This document shows, one piece after another, positions 45,437 to 56,062 of a stretch of 64,000 nt of DNA. A program made the position numbers and the translations under genes. A model generated the notes under the pieces. It saw only the letters and a program-made list of their open reading frames with translations. It made no database searches and was not told the DNA's origin. Origin of the DNA: Oceanimonas smirnovii ATCC BAA-899 (GTDB taxonomy: Bacteria > Pseudomonadota > Gammaproteobacteria > Enterobacterales > Aeromonadaceae); NCBI RefSeq assembly GCF_000381965.1, contig NZ_KB908464.1, positions 49,862-113,861 of the forward strand, read 5' to 3'. How positions within the stretch are numbered: the stretch's first letter is position 1; each line of letters starts with the position of its first letter.

Positions 45437-47067
45437 CAGCCTTGCTCCTCGGTTTGTTCCAGATAACGTTGGCGCAGCCGGGCGCGCAGCTCCCGCCGGC
45501 TGATTTTGCCCACGGCCGTGGTATCAAAGGCGTCGGCAAACACAATTTGATCCGGCACCTTAAAGGTCGCCAGCCCCTGCTCGCGCACCCATTTTTTCAG
45601 CTCCACCGCCCGGGGCGGCTGCTCTCTTGCCATGACAAAGGCGCAGCTGCGCTCGCCCAGATACTCATCGGGAATGGACACCACGGCGGCGTCAAATACT
45701 TGTGGGTGGCTCAGCAGATAGTCTTCTATTTCTTCGGCGGAGATTTTTTCCCCGGCGCGGTTAATGTGATCCGTGGCCCGGCCCTGCACCACCAGATAAC
45801 CTTCCGGTGTGCGCTTGACGATATCGCCGGTGCAATAAAAGCCGTCTGTGGTAAAGCTTTTGGCGTTGGCCGCCTCGTCGTTGTAATAACCGCGAATGGT
45901 GTAGGGCCCCTGCACCTGCAGGTGTCCGGCTTCGCCTTCCGCCACCGGTTCGCCGTTATCGTTCACAATGCGCACTTCGTCATCGGGGCTGATGGGCCGG
46001 CCCTGAGTATTGACGATCAGCTCGTCACTGTCGTTCAGGCGGGTATAGTTGACCAGGCCTTCGGCCATGCCAAACACCTGCTGAAGGGTACAGGGCAGCG
46101 CATTTTGCAGCCGGCGGGCGGCTTCCGGCAGCAGCTTGGCCCCGCCCACCTGCATCACTTTCAGGCTGGAAATATCATGGGGGCTGTGACCGGCGGCATC
46201 GGCCCACAACAGCGCCAGCGGCGGCACCAGCCCCACACAGGTGACCTGTTCCCGTTCAATCAGGGCAAAGGCGGCAGCGGGCTCGGCGCTGTCGCTCAGC
46301 ACCACTGTGGCCCCTGCATGCAGGGCACCCAGCCAGCCCGGTGAACTCATGGGAAAGTTGTGGGCCGCCGGCAGCGCCACCATATAAACGCTGTGCTCAT
46401 CAATGCCGCACAGCGCGTTGCTGGCACGAAACGAGTAGATGTAATCGTCGTGCGTGCGGGGAATCAGCTTGGACAGACCGGTACTGCCACCGGACAGCTG
46501 CAAGAAAGCCACGGACTGAGGATCGAATCCGGCGGGCAACAGGCTGGTGTCTCCTGCCAGCTGCTCCAGCGCAATATAGTCATGCCCCTCGCCGGCCATC
46601 ACCACCTTCAGCTCAGGCAGAGTCCGGCCCAGCCCGGCGGCCAGGGTGGCATAGTCAAAACCGCCGTAGTGACGTCCGGCAAGGTAGGCGCTGGCCCCGG
46701 CCTTTTTGGCAAAATGAGTGACTTCGGTAATGCGGTGGGCCGGCAGCGCATACACAGGGACAAGCCCGGCATAAAACAGGCCGCATACCACAGGAATAAA
46801 CTCCGCCACATTACCGAACTGCACTATCACTCTGTCGCCGGGGTTCAGCCCCAGTGCCAGCAGGCCGGCCCCGATGCGACAGGCTTCCCGGTCAAGTTCA
46901 CCGTAGCTGATGCGGGTGTCGCCGGCCACCACCGCCACCTTGTGGCCAAGCCGTTCGGCGCGCTCACGCAAAAAGGCCGGAAAGGTTTCACCGCGCCAGT
47001 AGCCGGCAGCCTTGTATTTCTGCTCAAGGGCGGCAGGCCAGCGCTGGCTGAGCGGGACGTTAGTCAT
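45436..47067 (-). CDS. entE: 2,3-dihydroxybenzoate-AMP ligase
   Basis: A 543-residue stand-alone adenylation enzyme (E. coli 536). FLQLSGGSTGLSKLIPRTHD is the ATP motif, QQVFGMAEGLVNYTRLND the aryl-acid pocket, FYCTGDIVKRTPEGY and VQGRATDHINRAGEKI the A7/A8 motifs, and TTAVGKISRREL the catalytic Lys. It activates DHB and loads it on the aryl carrier protein. ATG 47067 lies behind GAGGAAC and overlaps entC by eight bases. Confidence 0.95.
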   Translation of the reverse strand: MTNVPLSQRWPAALEQKYKAAGYWRGETFPAFLRERAERLGHKVAVVAGDTRISYGELDREACRIGAGLLALGLNPGDRVIVQFGNVAEFIPVVCGLFYAGLVPVYALPAHRITEVTHFAKKAGASAYLAGRHYGGFDYATLAAGLGRTLPELKVVMAGEGHDYIALEQLAGDTSLLPAGFDPQSVAFLQLSGGSTGLSKLIPRTHDDYIYSFRASNALCGIDEHSVYMVALPAAHNFPMSSPGWLGALHAGATVVLSDSAEPAAAFALIEREQVTCVGLVPPLALLWADAAGHSPHDISSLKVMQVGGAKLLPEAARRLQNALPCTLQQVFGMAEGLVNYTRLNDSDELIVNTQGRPISPDDEVRIVNDNGEPVAEGEAGHLQVQGPYTIRGYYNDEAANAKSFTTDGFYCTGDIVKRTPEGYLVVQGRATDHINRAGEKISAEEIEDYLLSHPQVFDAAVVSIPDEYLGERSCAFVMAREQPPRAVELKKWVREQGLATFKVPDQIVFADAFDTTAVGKISRRELRARLRQRYLEQTEEQG

Positions 47068-48229
47068 GGTGTTGTTCCTCAAATTCAAGTTCATCGTCCA
47101 CCCCCAGGGCGTTAAGCAGGGCGCGGAATTTGGCACCGGTTTCGGCTACCTCCAGCTCGGGTTCGGAGTCGGCCACTATGCCGGCACCGGCAAACAGCCG
47201 CAGGCTATTGGCCTGCACATGGGCGCAGCGAATGGCCACATACCAGTCACCGTCGCCGGCATCATTTACCCAGCCCACGGCACCGGCATAAAAGCCTCTG
47301 TCGACCGGCTCCAGACGGGAAATGGTGTCCAGCGCCTGCTGGCGGGGGGTACCGCATACCGCCGGCGTGGGGTGCAGCAGGCCGGCCAGGGTAGCCACAG
47401 AGATGCTGTCGTCTTTCAGGGTGCCGGTAATACGGGTGCCCAGGTGCCACATGGTGTTGGTGGTATAAAGGGACGGGCTGTCCGGTACATCCAGCTCGCT
47501 GCACAGCGGTGCCAGCGCGGTTTTAATGGCATCCACCACATAGGCGTGCTCTTCCAGATCCTTGGCCGACGCCGACAGGGAACGGGCGGCGGCGGCATCT
47601 TCTTCTGCATTGGCACGGCGGCGGGCCGAACCGGCCAGCGGATGAGACACTATGGTGCGCCCCCGCCGGGAAATCAGCAGCTCCGGGCTGGCTCCCACCA
47701 GCCAGGCCGGCGGTGCATTGGTGGCCACCGGTACCGGCAGCACATAGGTGGTGACACTGGCGTCCTGCTCCAGCCGGGCGGCCAGCGCCAGCGGATCCAG
47801 GCTGGCTGCGGCCTGCAGCTGCAGACTGCGCGCCAGCACCGCCTTGCTGAGTGTGCGCCCGTCTATGCCGGCCACACAGTGGGCCACCATGCTGGCATAG
47901 TCCGCCGCCGGCGGCTCTGCCCGGGCTTCATTCACCAGGGGGGCCAGCGGCGTCACCGGCTCTTCACCGGCCACTAACTCGGCGGGTTGGTAGAGGGCAT
48001 CATCGGCAAAGGGATCAAAGGGCAGCGCACCCACCAGCAGGGCCGGCCCGGTGCGGCGGGTGCTGAAAAACGCACTTACCCGCTGGCTCAGGGTCTGGGT
48101 GTTGCCTGCGGGCAGGCAAGCCAGACAGCCCTGTGTCTGCAACTGCTGCTTTGGGCCACGCAGCACAAAACGGTAGCGGCGCTGCTCGGCAGTGGCCAGA
48201 GCGTCGGTAAAAGGCAGGCGGTTTATCAT
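47060..48229 (-). CDS. entC: Isochorismate synthase
   Basis: A 389-residue chorismate-utilising enzyme. KAVLARSLQLQ near residue 130 holds the catalytic Lys, LVGASPELLISRRG and HPLAGSARRR are the substrate loop, HPTPAVCGTPRQQAL contains the active-site His region, and AGAGIVADSEPELE with the Mg-binding Glu ends the fold. It commits chorismate to DHB synthesis. ATG 48229, preceded by GGGAG, overlaps the exporter stop by four bases. Confidence 0.95.
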   Translation of the reverse strand: MINRLPFTDALATAEQRRYRFVLRGPKQQLQTQGCLACLPAGNTQTLSQRVSAFFSTRRTGPALLVGALPFDPFADDALYQPAELVAGEEPVTPLAPLVNEARAEPPAADYASMVAHCVAGIDGRTLSKAVLARSLQLQAAASLDPLALAARLEQDASVTTYVLPVPVATNAPPAWLVGASPELLISRRGRTIVSHPLAGSARRRANAEEDAAAARSLSASAKDLEEHAYVVDAIKTALAPLCSELDVPDSPSLYTTNTMWHLGTRITGTLKDDSISVATLAGLLHPTPAVCGTPRQQALDTISRLEPVDRGFYAGAVGWVNDAGDGDWYVAIRCAHVQANSLRLFAGAGIVADSEPELEVAETGAKFRALLNALGVDDELEFEEQHHD

Positions 48230-49470
48230 GGCGATACTCCCGGGGTTTCTTGAATGGTGTCTGCCGACGAATAGCGCCACACGGCAATGGCCAACAGCAT
48301 GAGTAACATCAGTACAAGCACATAGGGCGCACCCGGTGCAATGCGGTATAACAGGGTCCCGGCCAGGGGCCCCACTATCATCGACAGCCCCTGCATGGAG
48401 GCCACCATGCCGGCGGCTGCGCCCTGCTCATGGGCGTCTACACGGTTAGCAGTTAACGCCTGAACCGCCGGACGCACCATGCCCATGCCAAGTCCAGCCA
48501 AGCCAAAGGCCGCCAGCATGGGCATGGCGCTTTCAAGCCACGCCACGGCACCAAAACCGCTGCCCGCAAGCAGCGAGCCGAGCAGCAGCCAGCGCTCGGG
48601 AGGACGAGTAATACGCATCATCAGACTTTGAGAGCAAATCAGACCGGCACCCACGGCGGTCAGGGCATAACCGGCAGTTTTGGCTCCTTCACTCAAGGAC
48701 AGCTGCATGCGATCCAGTACCAGAAACCCGACCGTTGCCTGGGTGATGGCCACCGCCATCATGGCGGCAAACACCGCAAACAGCGGCAGCCGCAGCCGGG
48801 CGTCAAGCCAGCCCACCACAGGGCCACTGCCCTGCCCCGGCTTACTACCGGTCTTATTGCCGGATGAGTTACCGGCATAGGTTTCCGGCAGTTTCCAGGC
48901 AATCAGTACCAGCGCCAGCACCGGCATGGCCGCTGCGGCATACAAGGACCAGGCAATGTCATACAAGGCTATCCAGCCCGCCACCACAGGGCCGGTCACC
49001 AGACCCACCGCATTGGCCGCGCCCAGTTTGGCCATGGCCGAGGCGCGATGTTGTGGCACCACCTGATCCGCCACAGAGGCAGCGGTAATGGCGGGCACAG
49101 CCGCATAAAACAGCCCCACCAGGGCGCGGCTGCCCACCAGAATAAACAGTGACAGCGCCATGGCCGGCGGGCTGGTCAGAGCCAGGTCGATGGACCAGGC
49201 CATCAGCACATAGGTAACGGCATAGGCACTGAGGGAGATAAGCAATACCCGCCGCCGCCCGACCTTGTCACTGAGCCTGCCCCAGCGCCGGGCCGCCAGC
49301 ATCCAGAGCACGCCACCCACGGTGAGTGCCAGCCCCCCGTGCCAGTCTGCCAGGCCAAGCAGGCGCACCACAGGGCCTACCACGGCCACAAACGCCATGA
49401 TGGCCATGGTGCCAACCAGAGCTACAACATTAAGCACCCACAACTGAGGTGCAGTGGAAGGAGAAGTCAT
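48226..49470 (-). CDS. entS: MFS siderophore exporter, EntS-like
   Basis: A 414-residue 12-helix major facilitator. RRWGRLSDKVGRRRVLLISL at about 63-82 is the MFS loop motif, and GAANAVGLVTGPVVAGW and GLGMGMVRPAVQAL are drug-export-type motifs. Position as first gene of the siderophore biosynthesis operon supports export of the finished siderophore to the periplasm. A Gly/Ser/Lys-rich central loop (about 205-225) lies between the two halves. Family placement as an exporter is firm; the substrate is inferred from context. Confidence 0.82.
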   Translation of the reverse strand: MTSPSTAPQLWVLNVVALVGTMAIMAFVAVVGPVVRLLGLADWHGGLALTVGGVLWMLAARRWGRLSDKVGRRRVLLISLSAYAVTYVLMAWSIDLALTSPPAMALSLFILVGSRALVGLFYAAVPAITAASVADQVVPQHRASAMAKLGAANAVGLVTGPVVAGWIALYDIAWSLYAAAAMPVLALVLIAWKLPETYAGNSSGNKTGSKPGQGSGPVVGWLDARLRLPLFAVFAAMMAVAITQATVGFLVLDRMQLSLSEGAKTAGYALTAVGAGLICSQSLMMRITRPPERWLLLGSLLAGSGFGAVAWLESAMPMLAAFGLAGLGMGMVRPAVQALTANRVDAHEQGAAAGMVASMQGLSMIVGPLAGTLLYRIAPGAPYVLVLMLLMLLAIAVWRYSSADTIQETPGVSP

Positions 49471-49556
49471 TACCGCTATGTATCCGAACAGAGAATGTGT
49501 GGTCCTGCCTGATGCAGGCCAGTGGGGTAGAAACTTAAGATATTCAAAACTCAAAA

Positions 49557-49575
49557 GCAAATGATATTTACTTGC
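49557..49575. promoter_or_regulatory. Fur-box-like site of the siderophore operon
   Basis: GCAAATGATATTTACTTGC matches 12 of 19 positions of the Fur consensus and is itself a partial palindrome. It lies in the 190-bp gap between the divergent exporter (start 49470) and YncE-like (start 49661) genes, so it can control both. Confidence 0.65.
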
Positions 49576-49660
49576 ATTAGTTTGATAAAGTGAGCAAGCT
49601 ATTGAACTTTTCCGGCGTTACTTACTTTTGTCACTACTTTTTTCTTACAGGAGTTTCTGC

Positions 49661-50800
49661 ATGTTCAGACACGCATCCCAGCGCGGTTTACGGCTGCGCC
49701 ATACCTTTGCTCTTTCTCTGCTGGCGGCCGCCATCGGCACCGCCACCCCGGCGCTGGCCGCGCCAGAGGTGGCCCGCTCGGTAAAAGTGGACGAGCGCGT
49801 CTATGAAATTGCCTTTAACCCCGCCAATCAGGCGGTGTATGCCGCCGTCACCGGCCTGGGTAACGACAGTGAGCAAAGCGTAAGCCCGGGCATAGTGGTG
49901 CTGGACGCCAACACCCTGGAGCAGAAAACCAAAATTGAAACCGGCGGAATCACGCCCTTTGGCTTAGGGATCAACGCTCAGACCCAGAAAATCTATGCTG
50001 TTGACACCCGTAAAGGGCTGGTCGGTGTGTATGATCTGAAAACCGGCAAGGAAGTGGCTGTTATCGAAAACAGCGGCAATGAGTCCAATCACCTGCGCCA
50101 GGCCGTGGTGGATGAAGGCACCAACAAAATCTATATCAGTGCCTTTGGTGGCATAGAGCGGGACGGCAAAAAAGGCCCGGCCAGCGCTGTTTGGGTGATT
50201 GACGGTGCCACCGACACGCTGGAGTCCGTTATTGTGTCTCCGGTGCAGTCTGCCGCCGGTCTGGCGCTGGATGCCGGCAAGCAGCGTTTGTATGTGGCTG
50301 ACCTGAGCAACAGCAAAATTGCCGAAGTCGATATTAAGACCCAGAACGTGCTGCGCACCTTTGACTCTGTCAGCCTGGAAGATGACGCCAAGGCTCAGCC
50401 TTTTGACACCATCAACCTGGCCATCGATACCAAAAACAACGTGCTCTATGCCATTAATCAGAAGTCCGGCGGTGTGTCACTGATCGATCTCAAAAGCGGC
50501 AAGGTAACCAAGACGGTAAAAACCGGTGACGGTGCCCTGAGCGCCCGGGTTCACCCGCAAAGCGGCGATCTCTATGTGGCCAACCGCAACGACGGTACTG
50601 TTTCCGTGGTGGACGCCGACACTCACTATGTAACCGCCCATCTGTTCACCGGCGTGCGCCCCCAGACCCTGGCCATTGATCCGAAAACCGGTCAGGTTTA
50701 TGTGAGCAACAAAGCCAAAGGCAAGGGCCGTCAGGCACCCAAGGATGCACCGGTACCGGTGGAAGCGGCCGGCAACACTGTTACCCTGATCACCCCCTGA
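49661..50800 (+). CDS. yncE: YncE-like periplasmic seven-bladed beta-propeller
   Basis: A 379-residue secreted protein; the signal peptide ends ALA near residue 34. Repeated blades such as YEIAFNPANQAVYAAVTG, FGLGINAQTQKIYAVDTRKG, LDAGKQRLYVADLSNSKIAE and LAIDPKTGQVYVSNKAKGKG match the YVTN/YncE propeller family. E. coli yncE is iron- and Fur-regulated, though its function is unsettled. Here it sits inside the siderophore locus, divergent from the biosynthesis operon behind the same Fur-like site and directly before entD. AGGAG lies nine bases before ATG 49661. Confidence 0.85.
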   Translation: MFRHASQRGLRLRHTFALSLLAAAIGTATPALAAPEVARSVKVDERVYEIAFNPANQAVYAAVTGLGNDSEQSVSPGIVVLDANTLEQKTKIETGGITPFGLGINAQTQKIYAVDTRKGLVGVYDLKTGKEVAVIENSGNESNHLRQAVVDEGTNKIYISAFGGIERDGKKGPASAVWVIDGATDTLESVIVSPVQSAAGLALDAGKQRLYVADLSNSKIAEVDIKTQNVLRTFDSVSLEDDAKAQPFDTINLAIDTKNNVLYAINQKSGGVSLIDLKSGKVTKTVKTGDGALSARVHPQSGDLYVANRNDGTVSVVDADTHYVTAHLFTGVRPQTLAIDPKTGQVYVSNKAKGKGRQAPKDAPVPVEAAGNTVTLITP

Positions 50801-50801
50801 T

Positions 50802-53699
<2,898 letters not shown>

Positions 53700-53759
53700 T
53701 TAATAATGGTTTTTCTCTATTTTTTTAATTGGTTTTAACAATTAACTTACCGCTGGCAT

Positions 53760-53787
53760 TAAAAAACCGGCTGATACCGGTTTTTTA
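53760..53787 (-). terminator. Terminator after the rhodanese gene
   Basis: AAAAAACCGG-ctgata-CCGGTTTTTT is a symmetrical stem with A- and T-tracts, in the gap between the rhodanese stop (53807) and the katG start. It can end the minus-strand rhodanese transcript. Confidence 0.85.
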
Positions 53788-53806
53788 ATGCTCAGAACGC
53801 CAGACG

Positions 53807-54355
53807 TTATTGCGGACGCTGCAGTTTGTCGGGGCTCAGCCGCGGGCTCCAGGGCAGCCCCTCGTTCTGCCAGCCGTTCACCAGCCTGAAACCGGCCTGT
53901 TCACCAGACTTGATGCTGTCACCCTGAAAGCCATGCACCACATAGTGAGCATTGGTAAAACCATGCTCCTGCAAGAATTCGGCACTGGGCAGGCCCCGCT
54001 CACTGCCGGAGCGGCACATGGTAATGATGGTAGCGGTTTCATCCAGACCACGCTCCGCCAGGGCTGCTTTTACCTGCTCTATAAACTGCGGGTTGCGGTA
54101 TAAACGGAACCGTTGCTTGTCTTCATCCCAGACGCTGCGGTCCACCAGCAGGTAAGGCACGTTCAGATCCACTTCATTGGTGCCCCCCACAAACATGATC
54201 TCCACCGGATCACGCACATCCAGCAGCAATACCTGCTCATTGTCGCGGTTCAGCTCGTAGGCTTGTCTGGCGCTCAGGCCCAGCTCATCGGCCCCGGCAT
54301 AAACAGGCAGTGCCATGCTTACTGCCAGCAGCGCCGGTGTTAAACGTTTCCACAT
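53807..54355 (-). CDS. Periplasmic rhodanese-domain protein
   Basis: A 182-residue secreted protein; the signal peptide runs about 1-22 (ending YAGA or nearby). The single rhodanese domain has LLLDVRDPVEIMF as the first strand/loop and the active-site loop IITMCRSGSERGLPS (catalytic Cys in CRSGSERG, six-residue loop). The substrate is unknown; periplasmic rhodaneses of this kind accompany sulfur or electron-transfer proteins. It follows the DsrE-like gene by 14 bases and is probably co-transcribed with it. Confidence 0.85.
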   Translation of the reverse strand: MWKRLTPALLAVSMALPVYAGADELGLSARQAYELNRDNEQVLLLDVRDPVEIMFVGGTNEVDLNVPYLLVDRSVWDEDKQRFRLYRNPQFIEQVKAALAERGLDETATIITMCRSGSERGLPSAEFLQEHGFTNAHYVVHGFQGDSIKSGEQAGFRLVNGWQNEGLPWSPRLSPDKLQRPQ

Positions 54356-54369
54356 AATGTCACCCCTTA

Positions 54370-54804
54370 TTAAAAGCTGAATACCCGCACATCGTCCGCC
54401 GTCATCATGGCAGCCATGTTGGCCGGCGTGGCCACGTCAACCTGCTCGCGCAGATCAGCCTGAGTATATTCACTATTGGGCAAATAAAGTGCGCACACGC
54501 TCACCTTGCCCCCTCCTTGCTGCAACTTGTCCATCAGTTGTTCCGGGGTCACATTGTTGGGCTTCAGCGGTGCACTGCTGTACCCGCTAATAGCCAGATC
54601 TCCCGCTTTGTCACACAGCAGTACGTTTACGCTACTGCCCTGCTGTTGCATGGCATTACCCAGTACCATGGCCATGCCCTGCACCTGAGGGGCAGCACTG
54701 GTGACCAGCAGTAATACCTTTGACTCCGCTGCCTGCGCCGCGCCTGCAGCACTCATGCCGGCACCCAGCGCCAGCGCGGCCAGTGTTTTTCTTCCCTTTG
54801 TCAT
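54370..54804 (-). CDS. Secreted DsrE-like protein
   Basis: A 144-residue protein with a clear signal peptide (1-25, ending AQA). The mature part alternates strand and helix as in DsrE/DsrF-like proteins: KVLLLVTSAAPQVQGMAMVL, VNVLLCDKAGDLA with a Cys, and VSVCALYLPN with a second Cys. Similarity to DsrE rests on fold pattern and Cys positions, so function is not assigned. AAAGGAGAG precedes the ATG. Pairing with a periplasmic rhodanese suggests sulfur transfer in the periplasm. Confidence 0.7.
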   Translation of the reverse strand: MTKGRKTLAALALGAGMSAAGAAQAAESKVLLLVTSAAPQVQGMAMVLGNAMQQQGSSVNVLLCDKAGDLAISGYSSAPLKPNNVTPEQLMDKLQQGGGKVSVCALYLPNSEYTQADLREQVDVATPANMAAMMTADDVRVFSF

Positions 54805-54883
54805 GATGCGCTCTCCTTTTATTAAGATGATACTAATATAAGGTAATTCTTATGTATCTGTAAAGCTCATTGGCCATAACGTA

Positions 54884-56062
54884 TCAATATCCGGTCATCT
54901 CCAGATAACCCCGGCCAAGGGGCGCACCGCTGTCGGCATCGGTCACGCTGACCGCCCCCTCCCAGTAGGGCACCGAAGTATGCATCCAGCGATTGGGGTG
55001 GTGAGCGCTGACAGACAGCGTCAGCTGTTGTTCCGGCAGGGTGAGCCGCCAGTGCACCGGCACGTGCCGGCCGGCGACGTCGGCGTTTTCCAGGGGCGTC
55101 AGCGTTATACTCTCTGCACTCAGCGGCATAATCTCCCCGTCCGGGCTGATCCAGCTGCCGGACAGATAATCGCTGTGATTGTCGCCCCCGCCCCGCAGAC
55201 GAAAGGCCATCAGCTTGTGGCCGCTGTTCAGATGCAGGGAAAACCAGTCCCAACCAGACTGCTTTTCACTCAGCAGCTGACTGCTCCATTCCCGGTCCAG
55301 CCAGGCCTCGCCATTCACGGAAACCGACTCGCCGTTCAGCCACACCCGGCCACTTGCCCGGTAAAAGGGCTGACTGTAATACATGGAGCCCTGGCCATTG
55401 GCAGACTTCTGGCTGAACCCCTTGATGCCATGACGTACCAGCGGGCCGCTGGCTTCAAGCGTCAGCTCATAGCCAAAGTCGCCCTGTCCGTCTTTGGCTT
55501 CGGCCGAGAGTTGTAGCCGGTCCAGAGCATCCTCGGTGGTGCTCAGACTTTCCAGCTGCCAGTTATCCAGCCAGGCCCGAAACGGCTGCGCCATCACGCC
55601 AGCCTGATGATCAGCACGAACCACATCAGTCCCCCTCGCAAAGCGCTCGGCCACCCTGTGCTGCTCGCCCCGAGACAGCGCCATGTGCGCCATCCAGATC
55701 TGCTGTGCCGCCCAGGGGCTGTCCGGCGTTGCTGTGTTCACGGACTGCTGCGCCTGACGAAACAAGGTCCACTGCAACCCCAGGGGCTCGCCCCGCTCGT
55801 CTTCAAGATTGGCAGTGAGATACCACCACTCAATACGAAACCCTGTGTGCGGGCCGTGATCGGCAGGAAAATTCAGGGACATGCCGGCATGGGCCCGGGT
55901 ATATCCCTCGCTGGCTGCTCCCAGACCGGTAAAGCCGGCATCATTGGCAGTGGTCTCCCTGCCGGCATCGCAGCCGCTCACAACCAATAACCCGCACAGC
56001 AGGAAGAGGGTAGCTGCCGCTTTAGCCGGCAGAGCCTGGGCAACAGGCTTGAAATACTTCAT
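54884..56062 (-). CDS. AttH-type lipoprotein (lipocalin/CrtC-like)
   Basis: A 392-residue lipoprotein; the signal ends LLVVSGC (lipobox Cys near residue 30). Residues after about 75 match the AttH/CrtC fold: FRIEWWYLTANLEDERGEPL, GLQWTLFRQAQQ, EAWLDREWSSQLLSEKQSGW, DWFSLHLNSG and LMAFRLRGGG. Such proteins occur with LolD/MacB-like ABC exporters; the ligand is probably lipophilic but unknown. ATG 56062 follows GGAGGAAG and overlaps the permease stop by four bases, so it belongs to the three-gene unit. Confidence 0.83.
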   Translation of the reverse strand: MKYFKPVAQALPAKAAATLFLLCGLLVVSGCDAGRETTANDAGFTGLGAASEGYTRAHAGMSLNFPADHGPHTGFRIEWWYLTANLEDERGEPLGLQWTLFRQAQQSVNTATPDSPWAAQQIWMAHMALSRGEQHRVAERFARGTDVVRADHQAGVMAQPFRAWLDNWQLESLSTTEDALDRLQLSAEAKDGQGDFGYELTLEASGPLVRHGIKGFSQKSANGQGSMYYSQPFYRASGRVWLNGESVSVNGEAWLDREWSSQLLSEKQSGWDWFSLHLNSGHKLMAFRLRGGGDNHSDYLSGSWISPDGEIMPLSAESITLTPLENADVAGRHVPVHWRLTLPEQQLTLSVSAHHPNRWMHTSVPYWEGAVSVTDADSGAPLGRGYLEMTGY

